This document shows, piece after piece, positions 46,100 to 57,764 of a DNA stretch of 64,000 nucleotides. A model generated the notes under the pieces. That model did no database searches and was not told the origin of the DNA. It saw only the letters and a program-made list of their open reading frames with translations. The stretch is from Phocoena phocoena (lineage: Eukaryota; Chordata; Mammalia; Artiodactyla; Phocoenidae): contig NC_089226.1 in assembly GCF_963924675.1 (NCBI RefSeq), positions 42,921,124-42,985,123 on the forward strand, read 5' to 3'. A program made the translations under genes and the position numbers. Positions within the stretch are counted from its first letter, which is position 1. The number at the start of each line of letters is the position of its first letter.

Positions 46100-48090
46100 G
46101 TTTAAAACTGATAATTATTTAAGTTCGTGCATGTTCATGAAGGTCTACATTTTTTACTCCCTCCTCATGTTTTATGTTTATGATGTCACATTTTACATCT
46201 TTAGGTGTATCCTTTAACTGTTAATGTAGTTACCATTGATATTATGACTTTTTTCCTTTGATATCATACTAGCTTATTAAATTAGTTGATCCACTGCCTT
46301 AACTATATATTTGCCTTTACCAGTGAGATTGTTTTCCTTCATATATTTTCTTATTTCTTGTTATGACCTTTTATTTTTCACTTAAAGAAGACCCTATAAA
46401 AATTCTTATAAGACCAGTTTAGTGATAATGAATTCTTTCAGTTTTTGTTTGCCTGGGGAAATATTTCTCTCTCCTTAAATTTTGAGGGATAACTTTGCTG
46501 GGCAGAGTATTCTTTTTTGTAGGTTTTTCCTTTTCATCAATTTAAATATATCATGCCTCTTCCTTCTGGCCTGAAGAGTTTCTGCTGAAAAATCAGCTGA
46601 TAGCCATATGGGGATTCCCTTGTATGGGACTCTTTGTTTTTCTCTTGCTGCCTTAAAATTGTCTCTTCATGTTTAACTTTGCCATTTTAATTATAGTAAG
46701 AATTGTTGTGGATCTTTCTGAGTTCTTCCTTTTAGGACTCTGTGGTTTCTGGACCTGGATATCAGTTTCCTTCTTCATGTTAAGGAAGTTTTCAGCCATT
46801 ATTTCATCAAATAAGTTTTCTGCCAATTTCTCTCTCTCTTCTCCTTCTGGGATCTCTCTAATTAAAATGTGTAGTATGCTTGATGTTGTCTCAGAGACCC
46901 CTTAAACTATTTGTATTTTGTAATTTTTTTCTTTTGCTGTTCTGGTTCAGTGTTATCCACTATTCTGTCTTTCAGGTCATTTATGCATTCTTCTGAATCA
47001 CTAAATACTTGATTCCTTCTAGTGTATTTCTGATTCCAGTTATTGTATTGTTCAGCTTTGATTGTTTCTTTTTTATATTTTCTGATTATTTGTTGAAGTT
47101 CTCACTCTGTTCCTCTATGTTTTCCCCAAGTTCCGTGAGACTTCTTATGACTGCTGTTTTGAACTCTTAACAGGTAAATTACTTATCACTGTTTCATTTG
47201 GTTTTTTTCTGTGGTTTTATCTTGCTCTCTCATCTGGAACATATTCCTGTCTTCTCATTTTGTTTGACATTTTCCGTTTTTTTCCTTGAAATTAGGTGAC
47301 ACAGTTAGTTACCCCAGTCTTGAAGATGTATTCTTCTGGAGGAGCGTCCTCCTGCAGTCTGTGTTTGTCCAGTGGCTTTGGTGAGAGAGCTGGATCTGAA
47401 GCGAGCATTGTCCAGTATGTGCAAGGTCATTACCTTGGCAGGGATTGGCTTGAGCTGGGGGTGGGGTTAGTGCCGAGTCCAGCATAGGCTACGGCTTCTC
47501 CCAGTATGTACTGGGGGTTGCTGCCTTGACAGTGTCAGGAATGCAGCCAAAGTGGCTATAATATAGCCCAATGTGAGCTCAGGCCTTTTCCCAGGCACAG
47601 CAGCATCTGGTGCCTTGGTGGGGACTGGGATAGAGAGCAAGAGGGGCTAGGGAAGGGGCTGCGTGTGAACTGCAGACTCTCCCAGAGTTCAGTGGCAGTC
47701 ACCACCTTGGCCGGGGTGAGGGGTTGACTGGGAAGGGTCAGAACTGGATCCATGTGCAAGCTGCATCCTCCCTCGGGGGCACTGGTGGCTGTCACCTTGG
47801 CAAGGGGAGGGGCTGGAGCCAGAGCCCAGTTCAAGCAATGGCTTCTCCAGGGGCTTGCTGGTGGCCACTGCCTTGGTGGGTGTCAGGTCTGGAGCTGGGC
47901 CGTGCTGCAGTCTGGCAGTGTCTGGCGTGTTCTTGACAGGTTGGTACTTTTAAATCTGCTGCTTCTGTTCTGGGACTGGGAGTGAGAAAGTCTGTGTGCA
48001 TAAGGATGGAGTCTCAGTTTCCTACAACTCTTTAGTTCTCCCTGTAAGAAGCCCCACTGGTTTTCCTGCTAAGGAGGGGAGAGAGGGAGA
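46100..48090 (-). mobile_element. Old L1 5' half, reverse (spacer, ORF1, 5' UTR)
   Basis: Read on the minus strand from about 48090 down: GC-rich 5' UTR (48090-47190), then ORF1 (about 47170-46480), then an inter-ORF spacer rich in A. The ORF1 identity rests on the antisense phrases 'ctggcctgaagagtttctgc' (reverse of the SAETLQARR region, 46568) and 'gctgggcagagtattctttt' (reverse of the YPA region, 46497). The element stops at the (TA)n tract, so ORF2 is absent. Frames are broken throughout. The 5' UTR contains a degenerate tandem array (47400-47940). Confidence 0.75.
47400..47940 (-). repeat. Six degenerate tandem units of about 90 bp in the L1 5' UTR
   Basis: An 'accttggcagg'-like word recurs at 47432, 47521, 47611, 47704, 47794 and 47869 (spacings 89, 90, 93, 90, 75), each time after a 'gcttctcccag'-like word and before a 'gagctgg'-like word. 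The units are imperfect. Mouse L1 promoters are built of tandem monomers; this old non-rodent L1 appears to show a similar layout. Confidence 0.6.
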
Positions 48091-48102
48091 GAGAGAGAGA
48101 TG
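48077..48102. repeat. (GA)n-rich microsatellite
   Basis: 'ggagagagggagagagagag' continuing to 'aga' at the outer edge of the reversed L1 5' UTR. Confidence 0.85.
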
Positions 48103-49109
48103 GAGAACAAAAATTTCCTTCTTTAACTCATGTAATCTTGTTTCATTTTGTACAGACTCAGACTCTGTTGGATAAGAAAATGACTCTTAGGAAGACCTGA
48201 AATATTTCTTCTTCTTCTCCTAGGAAACAAGTGCCATTTGATACTAGGAAATAACCTGTTTGCCTCATTAGAGAAACTCCCTGGATCAGTTTATTGATGT
48301 TTTTTTTTGTATAATTAGGATTCAAAATACAGTCTTCCCCAAGGGTCACTACTGGACTGACTGGGCATGGCTTTTACTTGATTGTTTTTTTCAATGTGAC
48401 AAGGAGATGACTCAAAGGAGTAAAGACTTTATTGCTTCTGTAAGAGCAATTAATTTACTTGTAATGACAGATGGTTCTCTAATCCACTTCCCTTTGTTTT
48501 GAGTGTGGACAATTACACTGGGAATATCAAGAGAATATAAAGTTGTATCTTTAACATTTTTTTCTTATCCAGACCAGCAAGAGGCAAGTATATTAATCCT
48601 TAAGATAGTAATTACTAGTGATGAAACATGTGCCAACCAGGTGATTCATATGTAATATATAAGATGTGTACTTGATTTTTTCCTTTCATTTATATTTAGC
48701 AGAGAGATACTAGAAACTCTGGTCTCTATGGTACGTAAGTTTGAAGAAAAATACAGCCCTTGGACTCTTCAAAATATTAGAGTGGTATTCTTTTTACTGT
48801 ATTTGTATGGGTGTTCAATGCCTTAACTTATATGAGAGTTAACAGTTTTCCTTCATACATGTATTTATTAGTTCCACATTCTCCTTTCTAGACCAAAGGA
48901 AAAGTAATTGCAACTTTATAGAAAGATAATAAATATTTCATATAATGAAAACATTACTTCCATAGATGTTTTAAGTGTTAGTATTTTTTAAAGTAATGTT
49001 TTTGATGCTTGTTTAAATACAATTGAAAATATTTAAGGCATTTATATTTCTCTTCTGAAGTATCATATTGTTCAAGTACTTGATTACTTAGAGTTGCATC
49101 TTCTAGGTA
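48103..49109. other. 1 kb of unique DNA
   Basis: No recognised gene or repeat. Confidence 0.45.
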
Positions 49110-49290
49110 AACAAGTGGTTCCCAAACTTAGTTATGCATCAGGATCATTAAGAGAACATTAAAAATATATTTATGCACTCTACTCCAGATCAACAGAATC
49201 TAGATTCAGGAAGACTGAAGTCCAGAAATCAGAAATTTGTAAATTGCAACAAGGTGATTCTACTGTGCAATCAAGATTGAAAATCATTAT
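49110..49290 (+). mobile_element. MER5A-like hAT DNA transposon relic
   Basis: 'aagtggttcccaaacttagt' and 'atgcatcaggatcattaag' open the element; 'cagaaatttgtaaattgcaa', 'caaggtgattctactgtgca' and a terminal 'gattgaaaatcatta' close it. These match MER5A, a short non-autonomous hAT-Charlie element with near-palindromic ends. It has no coding content. Confidence 0.7.
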
Positions 49291-49644
49291 CGTAATATAA
49301 ATTTCTTTAAAATATAAATTTCTCTTTTTTAATATAAATTTTTCTTTTTGCCCCAATCTACCAATTCTACAAAATCTCCACATTTTTCAAAACTTAACAT
49401 ACCAGAATCACTGGCAGTTGAGACTTGTAGGAAATGCTTTCTGGTATGAGCAGATTATTTGTAAATTAGTTTATTGCAATAACATGCCCTGACTGTACTC
49501 AAAGTAGAGTCAAGTGATGTTTTATAATAGGGATTCATTGATCCGACCAATACTTATGAAGTTTCTACTGTGCTCCAGGCTCTGCTCTAGTCATTGGAGA
49601 TAAATCAGTAAAGTAAAACAGACCCAAAATCCTTCTCCCTTAAA

Positions 49645-50045
49645 GGAAGATGGGCTCTTGGGATATATCCTAGAGTGTATCTCCCCAGAAGCAGACCCTT
49701 TGAATAAAATAGTTTATTTGGAGATCATTTCAGAAGGTACCTATAGGAGAATGGGTGAGTGAGGCAGGGGATATATGGAAGCCCAGTGTGGGTATAGGTT
49801 ATCCCTGAAGGCAACTGAGGTTAGAGTCCACAGGGGAACTCTGGAAGATAGTATATAATATTAATCAGTGTTATCCCACCCTCAGGTGCTGGAGTATTTA
49901 TTCTCCAACTTTACCAACTCCCACTATTGCTGGCCATGTGACATTGAAAGGAAATCTTCAGGAAGGGAGTTGCAGGTGCTTGCAGTAGGGTGATGTAGGC
50001 ATGGAAGGAATGGGGAGTGCTGAAGAAGTATGGGTAAGGCCCTGA
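49645..50045. mobile_element. Unidentified insertion inside the L2
   Basis: L2 similarity stops near 49645 and resumes near 50046 ('ctattatagtgggatagaaa'). The intervening sequence begins with 'tctccccagaagcagaccct' and 'aaatagtttatttggagatc', resembling the start of the segment at 30650. It could be an old LTR. No TSD or coding part was found. Confidence 0.4.
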
Positions 50046-50954
50046 CACCATCTATTATAGTGGGATAGAAACAAAAATAAAAGCAGAATATTTGATATAT
50101 TGTATTGTGATAAGGACTATGGAGAAATACAAAGCATGAAATGGTAATGGGGAATGTATGTGTGTAGGAGGATGAATCTTAAAAAAGGTAGCAAAGGGGA
50201 CCTCAGTGTGAAAGTGATACTTGATCAAGGAGGTAAGGGAGCAAGCTGTGTGGCTTCTGGGAAAGACCATAAGTGTCAAGGTCATGAGGTTAATTTGGAC
50301 ATTATATGTTGAATTAAAGTCCGCATATTGTAAATGTTCTCTGCATGACTCTTCTATATAGCTAATTTGGGAATCAGTTGCTTAATTGGGGGATGTGACC
50401 CTAGGTAATCTAATATTCATAACTATTGTGTGGCTGTTGCTTTGTGGATTAGGAGCTGAGATCAGAAGTCTAAAGGGACTTATCAGGTAGGCCTTCAGCA
50501 ATATAAGGCTTTATAATATAAAGACTTTACAATATAAATGAATGGGACAGAAGCCCCTGAAGGGCTCTAAACCGAGATGATTTGATTTATACTGATACAG
50601 AATCACCCTGACTGCAGTGTTGAAGAAAACTAAAAGCAGAACTGGTGGGAAAATGGAGGCCAATCTAGATGATTAAATAATACAGGAGAGAGATAATAGT
50701 GACTAGGATCAGATAGAAGCAGGAAAGGTGATAAAAAGTAATTATATTCTGAAAATACAGTTAATGGTATTTTTTGATGAATTGAATCTAAAGTGTGAGA
50801 TAAAGTGAGGAGTAATGGAGGTGGAGGATGATTTGAAGAATTTGACTTGAGAAACCAGAAAGCTGATTTGTGAACACTAGAAAGATGATAAGGTAGAAAA
50901 CAGGTAGAAGTAGGTTTAGCAGCATGGGTAGGGGTCCAATCAAAAAAAAAAAAA

Positions 50955-51890
50955 AGTTTTAGATGGGCAGAAGGTCTAAATAGACATTTCTCCAAATAAA
51001 GCTTACAGATGGCCAGAGGCACATGAAAAGATGCTCAACATTGCTAATCATTAGAGAAATGCGATCAAAACTACAATGAGGTATCACCTCACATTGGTCA
51101 GAATGGCTACTATTAAAAAATCTACAAATGATAAATGCTTGAGAGGGTGTGGAGAAAAGTAACCCTCCTATACCATTCATGGGAATGTAAATTGGTGCAG
51201 CCACTACGGAGAGAGGTATGGAGGCTCCTTAAAAAACTAAAAATAGAGCTACTTTATGATCCAGCAATTCCACTCCTGGGCATACATCCAGAAAAAGCCA
51301 TAAATGGAAAATATACATGTACCCCAATGTTCATTGCAGCACTGTTTACAATAGCTAAGACATGGAAGCAGCGTAAATGTCCATGAACAGATGAATGGAT
51401 AAAGAAGAAGTGGTACATATATACAATGGACTATTAGCCATAAAAAAGATGAAATAATGCCATTTTCAGCAATATGGATGGACCTAGAGATTATCATACT
51501 AAGTTAAGTAGGCCAGACAAAGACAAATATCATATGATATCGCTTATATGTGGAATCTAAAAGAAAATGATACAGATGAACTCATATACAAAACAGAAAT
51601 AGACTCACAGACATAGAAAACAAACTTATGGTTACCAAAGAGGAAAGGAGGGAGGGATAAATTTGGAATATGGGATTAACAGATCCACACTACTATATAT
51701 AAAATAGAAAAACAAGGACCTACTGTATAGCACAGGGAACTATACACAATATTTTGTAATACTCTGTAAGGACAAAAAATCTGAAAAAAATAGGTATATA
51801 TGTATGTATAACTGTTTCACTTTGCTGTACAACTGAAACCAACACAACATTGTAAATCAACTATTCTTCAACTGAAAAAATAGTTTTGGA
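50955..51890 (+). mobile_element. 5'-truncated L1 (copy J) inside L2
   Basis: Body at 50964-51881: ORF2 C-terminal region (51135-51386 open: RVWRKVTLLYHSWECKLVQPL ... [13 protein letters not shown]) to the 3' UTR and tail. A 9-bp TSD (50955-50963 'agttttaga' and 51882-51890 'agttttgga') has one mismatch. The 3' UTR and 'EIMPFSAIWMDLEIIILS'-type end place it in the same lineage as copy C. It sits within the L2 reading frame, so it is younger than that L2. Confidence 0.9.
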
Positions 51891-52235
51891 CATGTTAGTT
51901 TGGCCTACCAATTAAAATCCAAGTAGATTCAACTTGGATAGTTGTACAAATATCAACTATGGGTAGAGAGCTGGGATGGGAATCATCAGCAAAGAGGTGA
52001 TATTTAAAACTCACAAGACCAGATGAGATCACCAACGGAACATATGCAAATAGAGAATAGATCCCATTTAAGGTCTGAGTCTTGGGACACAATGATTACA
52101 GTTTGGAGAGACTGGGAGGAGCTGGTGAGAAGACTGAGCTGGAGGGCAGTGAGGTAGGAGGATGGTGGTTTGGAAGCCAAGTAAAGAAAACATTTCAAGA
52201 ATGTGGGAAGTACAACCAAATAAAATGTTCCTGTT
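51891..52235 (-). pseudogene. Fossil L2 reverse transcriptase with FADD motif
   Basis: The minus frame 51895-52092 translates to a run ending FKYHLFADDSHPSSLPIVD. The tetrad FADD (codons at 51982-51993) is at the place where L2 and other CR1-clade enzymes have YADDS. The frame 52004-52219 preserves the preceding LGFQDTTLSWFSSYL-type segment as LASKPPSSYLTALQLS. The two pieces are in different frames and carry indels. A palm motif with the two catalytic Asp still readable in an element this old is notable, but it is only a relic. Confidence 0.78.
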
Positions 52236-52550
52236 AGGTTAAGAGAGATTAAGAGAGATTAAAGTATGCAAAATCACTATTGTTGTGGGTCCAAGATGGC
52301 CAAATATCATGTTTCTTATGGGTCAATCTAAATAAGATGAGCACAGAGAACTAGCCAATAGACTGAAAAATATGGAGCTTGATAAGAGGAGTTTTGTTGG
52401 AGGATTGGGAACTAAAGATTTATTTAAATGGATTTAAGATAGAATAAGAGGAAAGAATTGGAAAGAATGAAGAAAGATAACTTTTTAAAAAGTTTTGCTC
52501 TAAGTGTATGAAATAAAGTAGAATGGGTCATGGACTGGGATGTGCAGGTC

Positions 52551-53825
52551 ACAAACTCCTTGAAAATTGAATGCTTGGGTTTCCATGTGTTTTCCCTGGC
52601 ACAAGTTGATGAACGGATTTACTTATTTATTTTACCAAACACTACACAGATTGCTATTACAGGCTACTAAGGTGGAAGCAACAGCAATTAGGTGAGTTTC
52701 AAGAAGAGTCAGAATCTCCTCACACAAAGATAAACCCATTTCCCCAAGGATTCCTGTCAGTGACAATATTTTGATGTATATTATCATCAAGCCCTAAATG
52801 TGCTACTTGTTTTAAATACTGTGGTACATTGCAATTCATTAGACCTTTTGAAAAAAATGGAGAACATTTGAAGTTGTGGTGTGTTTTAATGAAGCAGGTG
52901 ATCTTCTTGGTTTTCGGAATGTTTACTTTCTGAAGCATAAAAGACTGATGATTAATACAAATCATCCAGATCCAAAAGTGGGGCAATGAGCACAGTTTTC
53001 AGGATGCTGGGCATCAGACCTATCAGAGCCCTGCCTGCTGTGTTCTAGTAACTGTAACAGAGCTTTAACATTTCTATTCCTGGTCTATTTCTCCATACTG
53101 TTTTTTGTTTGTTTGCTGTTGTTTTAATAAAATCAGAATATCACTGGCGATAGTGGCTAGAAAACCCTGGTTGCCTGTTCACTAGCCCAATGTCCCTTAC
53201 TTTATGAAATGTTGCCTTTTCTTAGAGTTATGAAGGTAAGAGGCCAGCACACCAGCTTCTCTCTGGCTGGTAACAGTTACAATATATTAAGGGTGTAAAG
53301 TAACCTAATCCGTTGTGCATTGAAAGTAGATAGAAACCTCTTGTGAACACCTAGGAAGCAGAATGAGTGAAAAAAGCAATTATCCTAGCTGCCTCAGCAG
53401 AGAGAAGAAAGAATTAAATTGACCTTATTTATCTATTTAAAAAGTGAAGACAGAAACTGCTATAGGAAGCATCATAGCATAACTGTTCAACCAAGAGCTA
53501 ACGTTTGTATCATTTTAGAAAAATGTAATCATTATTCTTTGTGGATGACTTTTGCCTCCTGTGACATTTCTGACACTCTAGTCAATAAATAAAAATTGTG
53601 CTGATGGAAAGCTTATGTTGTAAATCATGTAATTTACAAGACAGTAAAATATGTCATGATACTGCATCCAGTACTTAGCCAAGAGCCTTTACAACACATA
53701 AATCTTACCATACTTTGATGCAGTCATAGAGTCTTGTTTCATGCTAAGCTTTTCAATTGTAGCTGACCATTCATAATTGCTCTAGTAATAAGTACCATTT
53801 TTCTCCTCCATTTCTCTCCTTGTCC
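52551..53825. other. 1.3 kb of unique DNA
   Basis: No recognised gene or repeat. Confidence 0.45.
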
Positions 53826-53886
53826 AAAGAAATGGTATCTGAAAAAAAAATTAATAAAAAAAAATAAATAAAAGAAATGGTATCTG
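53826..53886 (+). mobile_element. A-rich-tail-only retroposon
   Basis: A perfect 16-bp direct repeat 'aaagaaatggtatctg' (53826-53841 and 53871-53886) encloses only 29 bases of A-rich sequence ('aaaaaaaaattaataaaa' and on to 53870). TSD length and tail composition fit an L1-mediated insertion in which reverse transcription stopped after copying only the tail. The 'aattaataaaa' word resembles the end of one of the local L1 lineages. Confidence 0.8.
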
Positions 53887-54317
53887 GAAAGTGCTAAAAA
53901 TTTGAAGCCTCCAGGAAATTGCTCTGAAACTGGAAGCCAGCAGGAAATTGACCTGAACACACTACAAGGAACATTCAGAGCATTGTTTAAGCCATATTCC
54001 TTTATAATAGCCATTACATTTTTTCATGAGTACAAATAGCACTCATATTCAAGCTACTGAACTCTGTACATAGAAGATGACCTGTAGTGTAATCTCATCA
54101 TAAATTATAGCACGAGGAGGCTTGTACTTTTTATGGGATGAGGAGTTTATCTTCACAGCATGTTTAGGATCATTGCTGAATATTGCAACTGCCATTAAAA
54201 GCTTGCTAACTTGTCTATGATGAAAACTTTCTACTGAAATCTTGATTCCTTCAAAAATCATCTAAAGATGTTTTTGAGGAAAATACTGTTTTGTCTATTA
54301 CTTCCTACTCTGTGGAG
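53887..54317. other. Unique spacer
   Basis: 430 bp with no recognised repeat or gene. Confidence 0.4.
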
Positions 54318-54579
54318 CTTGCACTATTTTTTTTGTTTGTTTGATTTTTGTTTTCTTTTCTTTTTTTTTTTTTTTTTTTTGCGGTACGCAGGCCTCTCAC
54401 TGTTGTGGCCTCTCCCGTTGTGGAGCACAGGCTCCAGACGTGCAGGCTCAGCGGCCATGGCTCACGGGCCCAGCCACTCCGCGGTATGTGGGATCTTCCC
54501 GGACCGGGGCACGAACCCATGTCCTCTGCATCGACAGGCGGACTCTCAACCACTGGGCCACCAGGGAACCCCTTGCACT
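54318..54579 (-). mobile_element. CHR SINE, short form (copy 7)
   Basis: Minus-strand copy with a long interrupted T tract (54327-54380) and an 8-bp TSD 'cttgcact' (54318-54325 and 54572-54579). The SINE body is close to consensus. Open frames crossing it on both strands (77-185 codons) are SINE translations. Confidence 0.93.
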
Positions 54580-55342
54580 GATTATAATTTGTTTTTCCAG
54601 CAGGCATCTTCGGCACTGCTCCTAAGTACAATGGTGTCCTGTAGAGATGCTGAAACTGCTGTTTGGAGTTCGAAATATTCTCATATAAATAAAGAGAAAA
54701 ATTATATTCATAAGCATTTTAGAAAGTGTAACACTTCACCCTCATTTTATTTGATTCTGAAGTTAAATTGGTTAACCTCTTGTGTAACTTTTCCTTTTAA
54801 AGTCTTACATTTTACAGTCAGCTGAACTCATGGGCTTGCCCTTTCTATATCATCTTCAGGTTGCCATTCTCCAGATGGAATTTTCCCTTCAGTCTTTTAC
54901 ACAGCACACCATCATCGCACGTTTTGTTCTTTTACATAGCTTTACTTTGCATCTGCAATCTGGTGCCTGCTCTGACTCTCTTTACAACACCTAAGGGTGC
55001 ATATGACTTTGAGCAATAACTTCCAATGAGCTTCCATCCTTAGATACTACATAAATGAAAGGAAATATACATGTATCAAGAACAGGAAGGAAACCATATT
55101 TTGACCTCAGGTATAAAAGAGAGGTATGTTTTATATAACCATATCCACACCCTACAATTATTTCTTCATTCTAGAAATGCTTATGTTTACTATGCACAAG
55201 CCATACACAGAATATGAAAATCAGTACTTTCCCTCTAGCCCTTTATGCTTTTGAATGAAATAATAAATTAAAAAGTGACTCTAAATAGCTTTTGTTTTCT
55301 TACTCTGCCCAAGATATCAATCATGTTTAGTACTGCATATGA
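54580..55342. other. Unique DNA
   Basis: 760 bp with no recognised repeat or gene. Confidence 0.4.
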
Positions 55343-55554
55343 TGAAAGCTTTTTTTTGCGGTATGAGGGCCTCTCACTGTTGTGGCCTCTCCCATTATGG
55401 AGCACAGGCTCCGGACGCGCAGGCTCAGCAGCCATGGCTCACGGACTCAGCCGCTCCGTGGCATGTGGGATCCTCCTGGACCGGGGCACGAACCCGTGTC
55501 CCCTGCATTGGCAGGTGGACTCAACCACTGCACCACCAGGGAAGCCCCTGAAAG
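55343..55554 (-). mobile_element. CHR SINE, short form (copy 8)
   Basis: Minus-strand copy with only 8 T in its tail, flanked by the short direct repeat 'tgaaag' (55343-55348 and 55549-55554). It has a 2-base deletion near 55519 ('gtggactcaaccactg' where copies 4 and 6 have 'actcccaacc' or 'actctcaacc'). Confidence 0.92.
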
Positions 55555-57120
55555 TATTTTTAAAATTTAGTCTCTAAGTAATTTCAGGGTTTTTCTATTT
55601 AATATTATTTTTCACAGTTTTAAATGCAATACTCTGTGTTTTAAAAATTTTACAAAATATAGAGAAAAAAAATCGTGAAATCTCAAACCATTTTCACTGT
55701 TTGGTTTTTAATGTATTACTGGAGGTATGTATACATTTAATAAAATTGTTAGAGTGTTGCACACATGGTTTTGTTTTCCATTACAATATATCATAAGCTC
55801 TTTCTTATGTTGTAAAATAGTCTTCCATAATTTTCAGGTTGTTTTCAGTTTTTTTACTACTATAAATAATATTTTGTTAAAAGTTCTGTGCTTAAAAAAA
55901 TGGTCCATGCTTAAATATCTGTTTAGATCCATTTCCTTAAGTCTGTTGACAAACTATAAGGTTAAAAATATCTTTGTTATCAAATCTATCAATTTTTCCA
56001 TTCTAATTATGCCTTTGTTTTATTGATTTTTGATAAAAAAATACAATGACATGGAGAAAATATAAAATTGTTAATATCTACCAAAAGCTCTCCTCTTGTG
56101 GAGAGTAATGTCATGTCTAATTCAACACCTTGTTAACTGCTTGGAACTAGGGGTGCTGGGAATTCAAGAAAGTATACTGAAATAATACCAGATGGTCACC
56201 AAACACCTTGTAATGTGAGAGGGTTCTATGAGTGGCAGAAATTTAAGGGTTTTGAACACCTAGATGAATAGAGAAGCTAATTTGGAACACAGAGTAATTG
56301 CTCTGCAACACAGAGAAGTCAGTGATTCTTGTTGCCAGATGGGGAAGGGAGAATAAAAGAGACCTAGGGTGCCACAAGAAACAAGAAACTGCTGTTAAGC
56401 AGAACCATGGATAAACTGGCTGCAGTTGTGAAGGTGTAAGGAGAGAAGTTAAGAAAAAAAAATAAGCTGTGAAAAGTTGAAATGTACCCAAACAGAGACA
56501 GAAACAGAAAGCCATAGGCATTTCTTCCCTTCGAAAGCCATAGGCATCTTGGGAAATAGGAAATGTATACTCTGGGGGGGTCATCAGAGGAAGACCTCTG
56601 GGCTAATTTAGGTCTTCCTAAGCTAGGTAACTTTCTGAGAGGAAAAGAAGTCCTAGCTACCTAGAAGAACCATATTTTAAATAATTAGTTTGTGACTATA
56701 GCATCAAAGGTGAAATCCTGAGAAGAGAAAAAAATATGTGAAGTAATATCACCCCCCCATACATATAAATATATATTTATACTTTTCCTTTGCTTTATAG
56801 TCACCAAAAAAGTTACTATAAAGAAGAGAAAAATATAACTCAGTGTTAATAAATGTAAACCAATTGCAGCTATAAAAGAAGAATGCAAAAGAAAATATAA
56901 TAACAAGTGAATAGATGGTCAGACATCCTGGAGGTGATGACTTGACAGTAAGAAAAGTAAACCAGGAGCTGATAAGACTTAACATAGGATATAAAAGGAA
57001 AAAAGAACCCTTTTAAAAATAAAAGTTAAATATAAGAAAGTCAAGGAAAAATAGACATGGCAGAAAGCTTTATAAGGAAGATAGAAATTGCATATGAGAT
57101 AAAGGGAAATAGAATTCTAA
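55555..57120. other. 1.6 kb of mainly unique DNA
   Basis: No recognised gene. A 15-bp direct repeat 'gaaagccataggcat' recurs with a 26-bp period (56507 and 56533). The right-hand 120 bp is A-rich and may be an old LINE relic. Confidence 0.4.
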
Positions 57121-57354
57121 AAAGCAAGATTAGGGCTTCCCTGGTGGTACAGTTGTTGAGAGTCCGCCTGCCAATGCAGGGGACACAGGTTCATGCCCCG
57201 GTCTGGGAAGATCCCACATGCCATGGAGCAGCTAGGCCCGTGAGCCATGGCTGCTGAGCCTGTGCATCCAGAGCCTTTGCTCCATAATGGGAGAGGCCAC
57301 AACAGTGAGAAGCCCATGTACCACAAAAAAAAAAAAAAAAAAAAAGAAAGATTA
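57121..57354 (+). mobile_element. CHR SINE, short form (copy 9)
   Basis: A 12-bp TSD with one mismatch, 'aaagcaagatta' (57121-57132) and 'aaagaaagatta' (57343-57354). Forward copy with a 20-base A tail. Confidence 0.93.
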
Positions 57355-57631
57355 AAACAAGATTGAGAGAAATGATAGAAAAAAATAGGCATTGGAGATC
57401 AAATATATACAAGATTGGAGTATACCAAAAAGACAACAAAAGAAAGAACAAACTATGAAAATATAATTATTTTAAAAATCGTAAGAAAAGAAGACAAATA
57501 ACTGAAAGGGAATGCTATTTTACAGGAAGATAACATAAATAATGTTACGTTTATGTTATTTTACATAAATAACAACCTTAGAATCTCCCGATAAAGTTAA
57601 CTTTAAAAATTAATGATTCTATTGGTACAAG

Positions 57632-57663
<32 letters not shown>

Positions 57664-57764
57664 CAATTAATATAAGAATAAAAAGTAGGCTGGCCTCAGA
57701 TCCTCCACAGGAATATTTAATTAAATATCATAAGACATGTTAAAGAGACATATAGAAAATGAAG
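57355..57764. other. A-rich unique spacer
   Basis: 410 bp with no clear family; contains the (CA)n tract. Confidence 0.4.
57632..57665. repeat. (CA)n microsatellite
   Basis: About 17 CA units with a single CG interruption. Confidence 0.95.

Larger units (their letters stand above)
49525..52550 (-). mobile_element. Long L2 LINE, reverse, split by two later insertions
   Basis: Plus-strand reading: reversed 3' terminus (49530-49645, 'tgctccaggctctgctctag'), 3' region (50046-50954, with 'gaatcaccctgactgcagtg'), RT (51891-52235) and upstream RT (to about 52550, 'agaggaaagaattgga' and 'aaaagttttgctct'). An unidentified block (49645-50045) and an L1 (50955-51890) interrupt it, the L1 with a TSD. 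The reading frame is broken everywhere. With about 1.7 kb of L2 sequence preserved in order, it is the most complete L2 in the window. Confidence 0.78.

Noticed and set aside
47400..47940. CRISPR-like regular spacing
   Set aside because: The units are imperfect, contiguous and GC-rich within an L1 5' UTR; there are no conserved repeats with unrelated spacers and the genome is mammalian.
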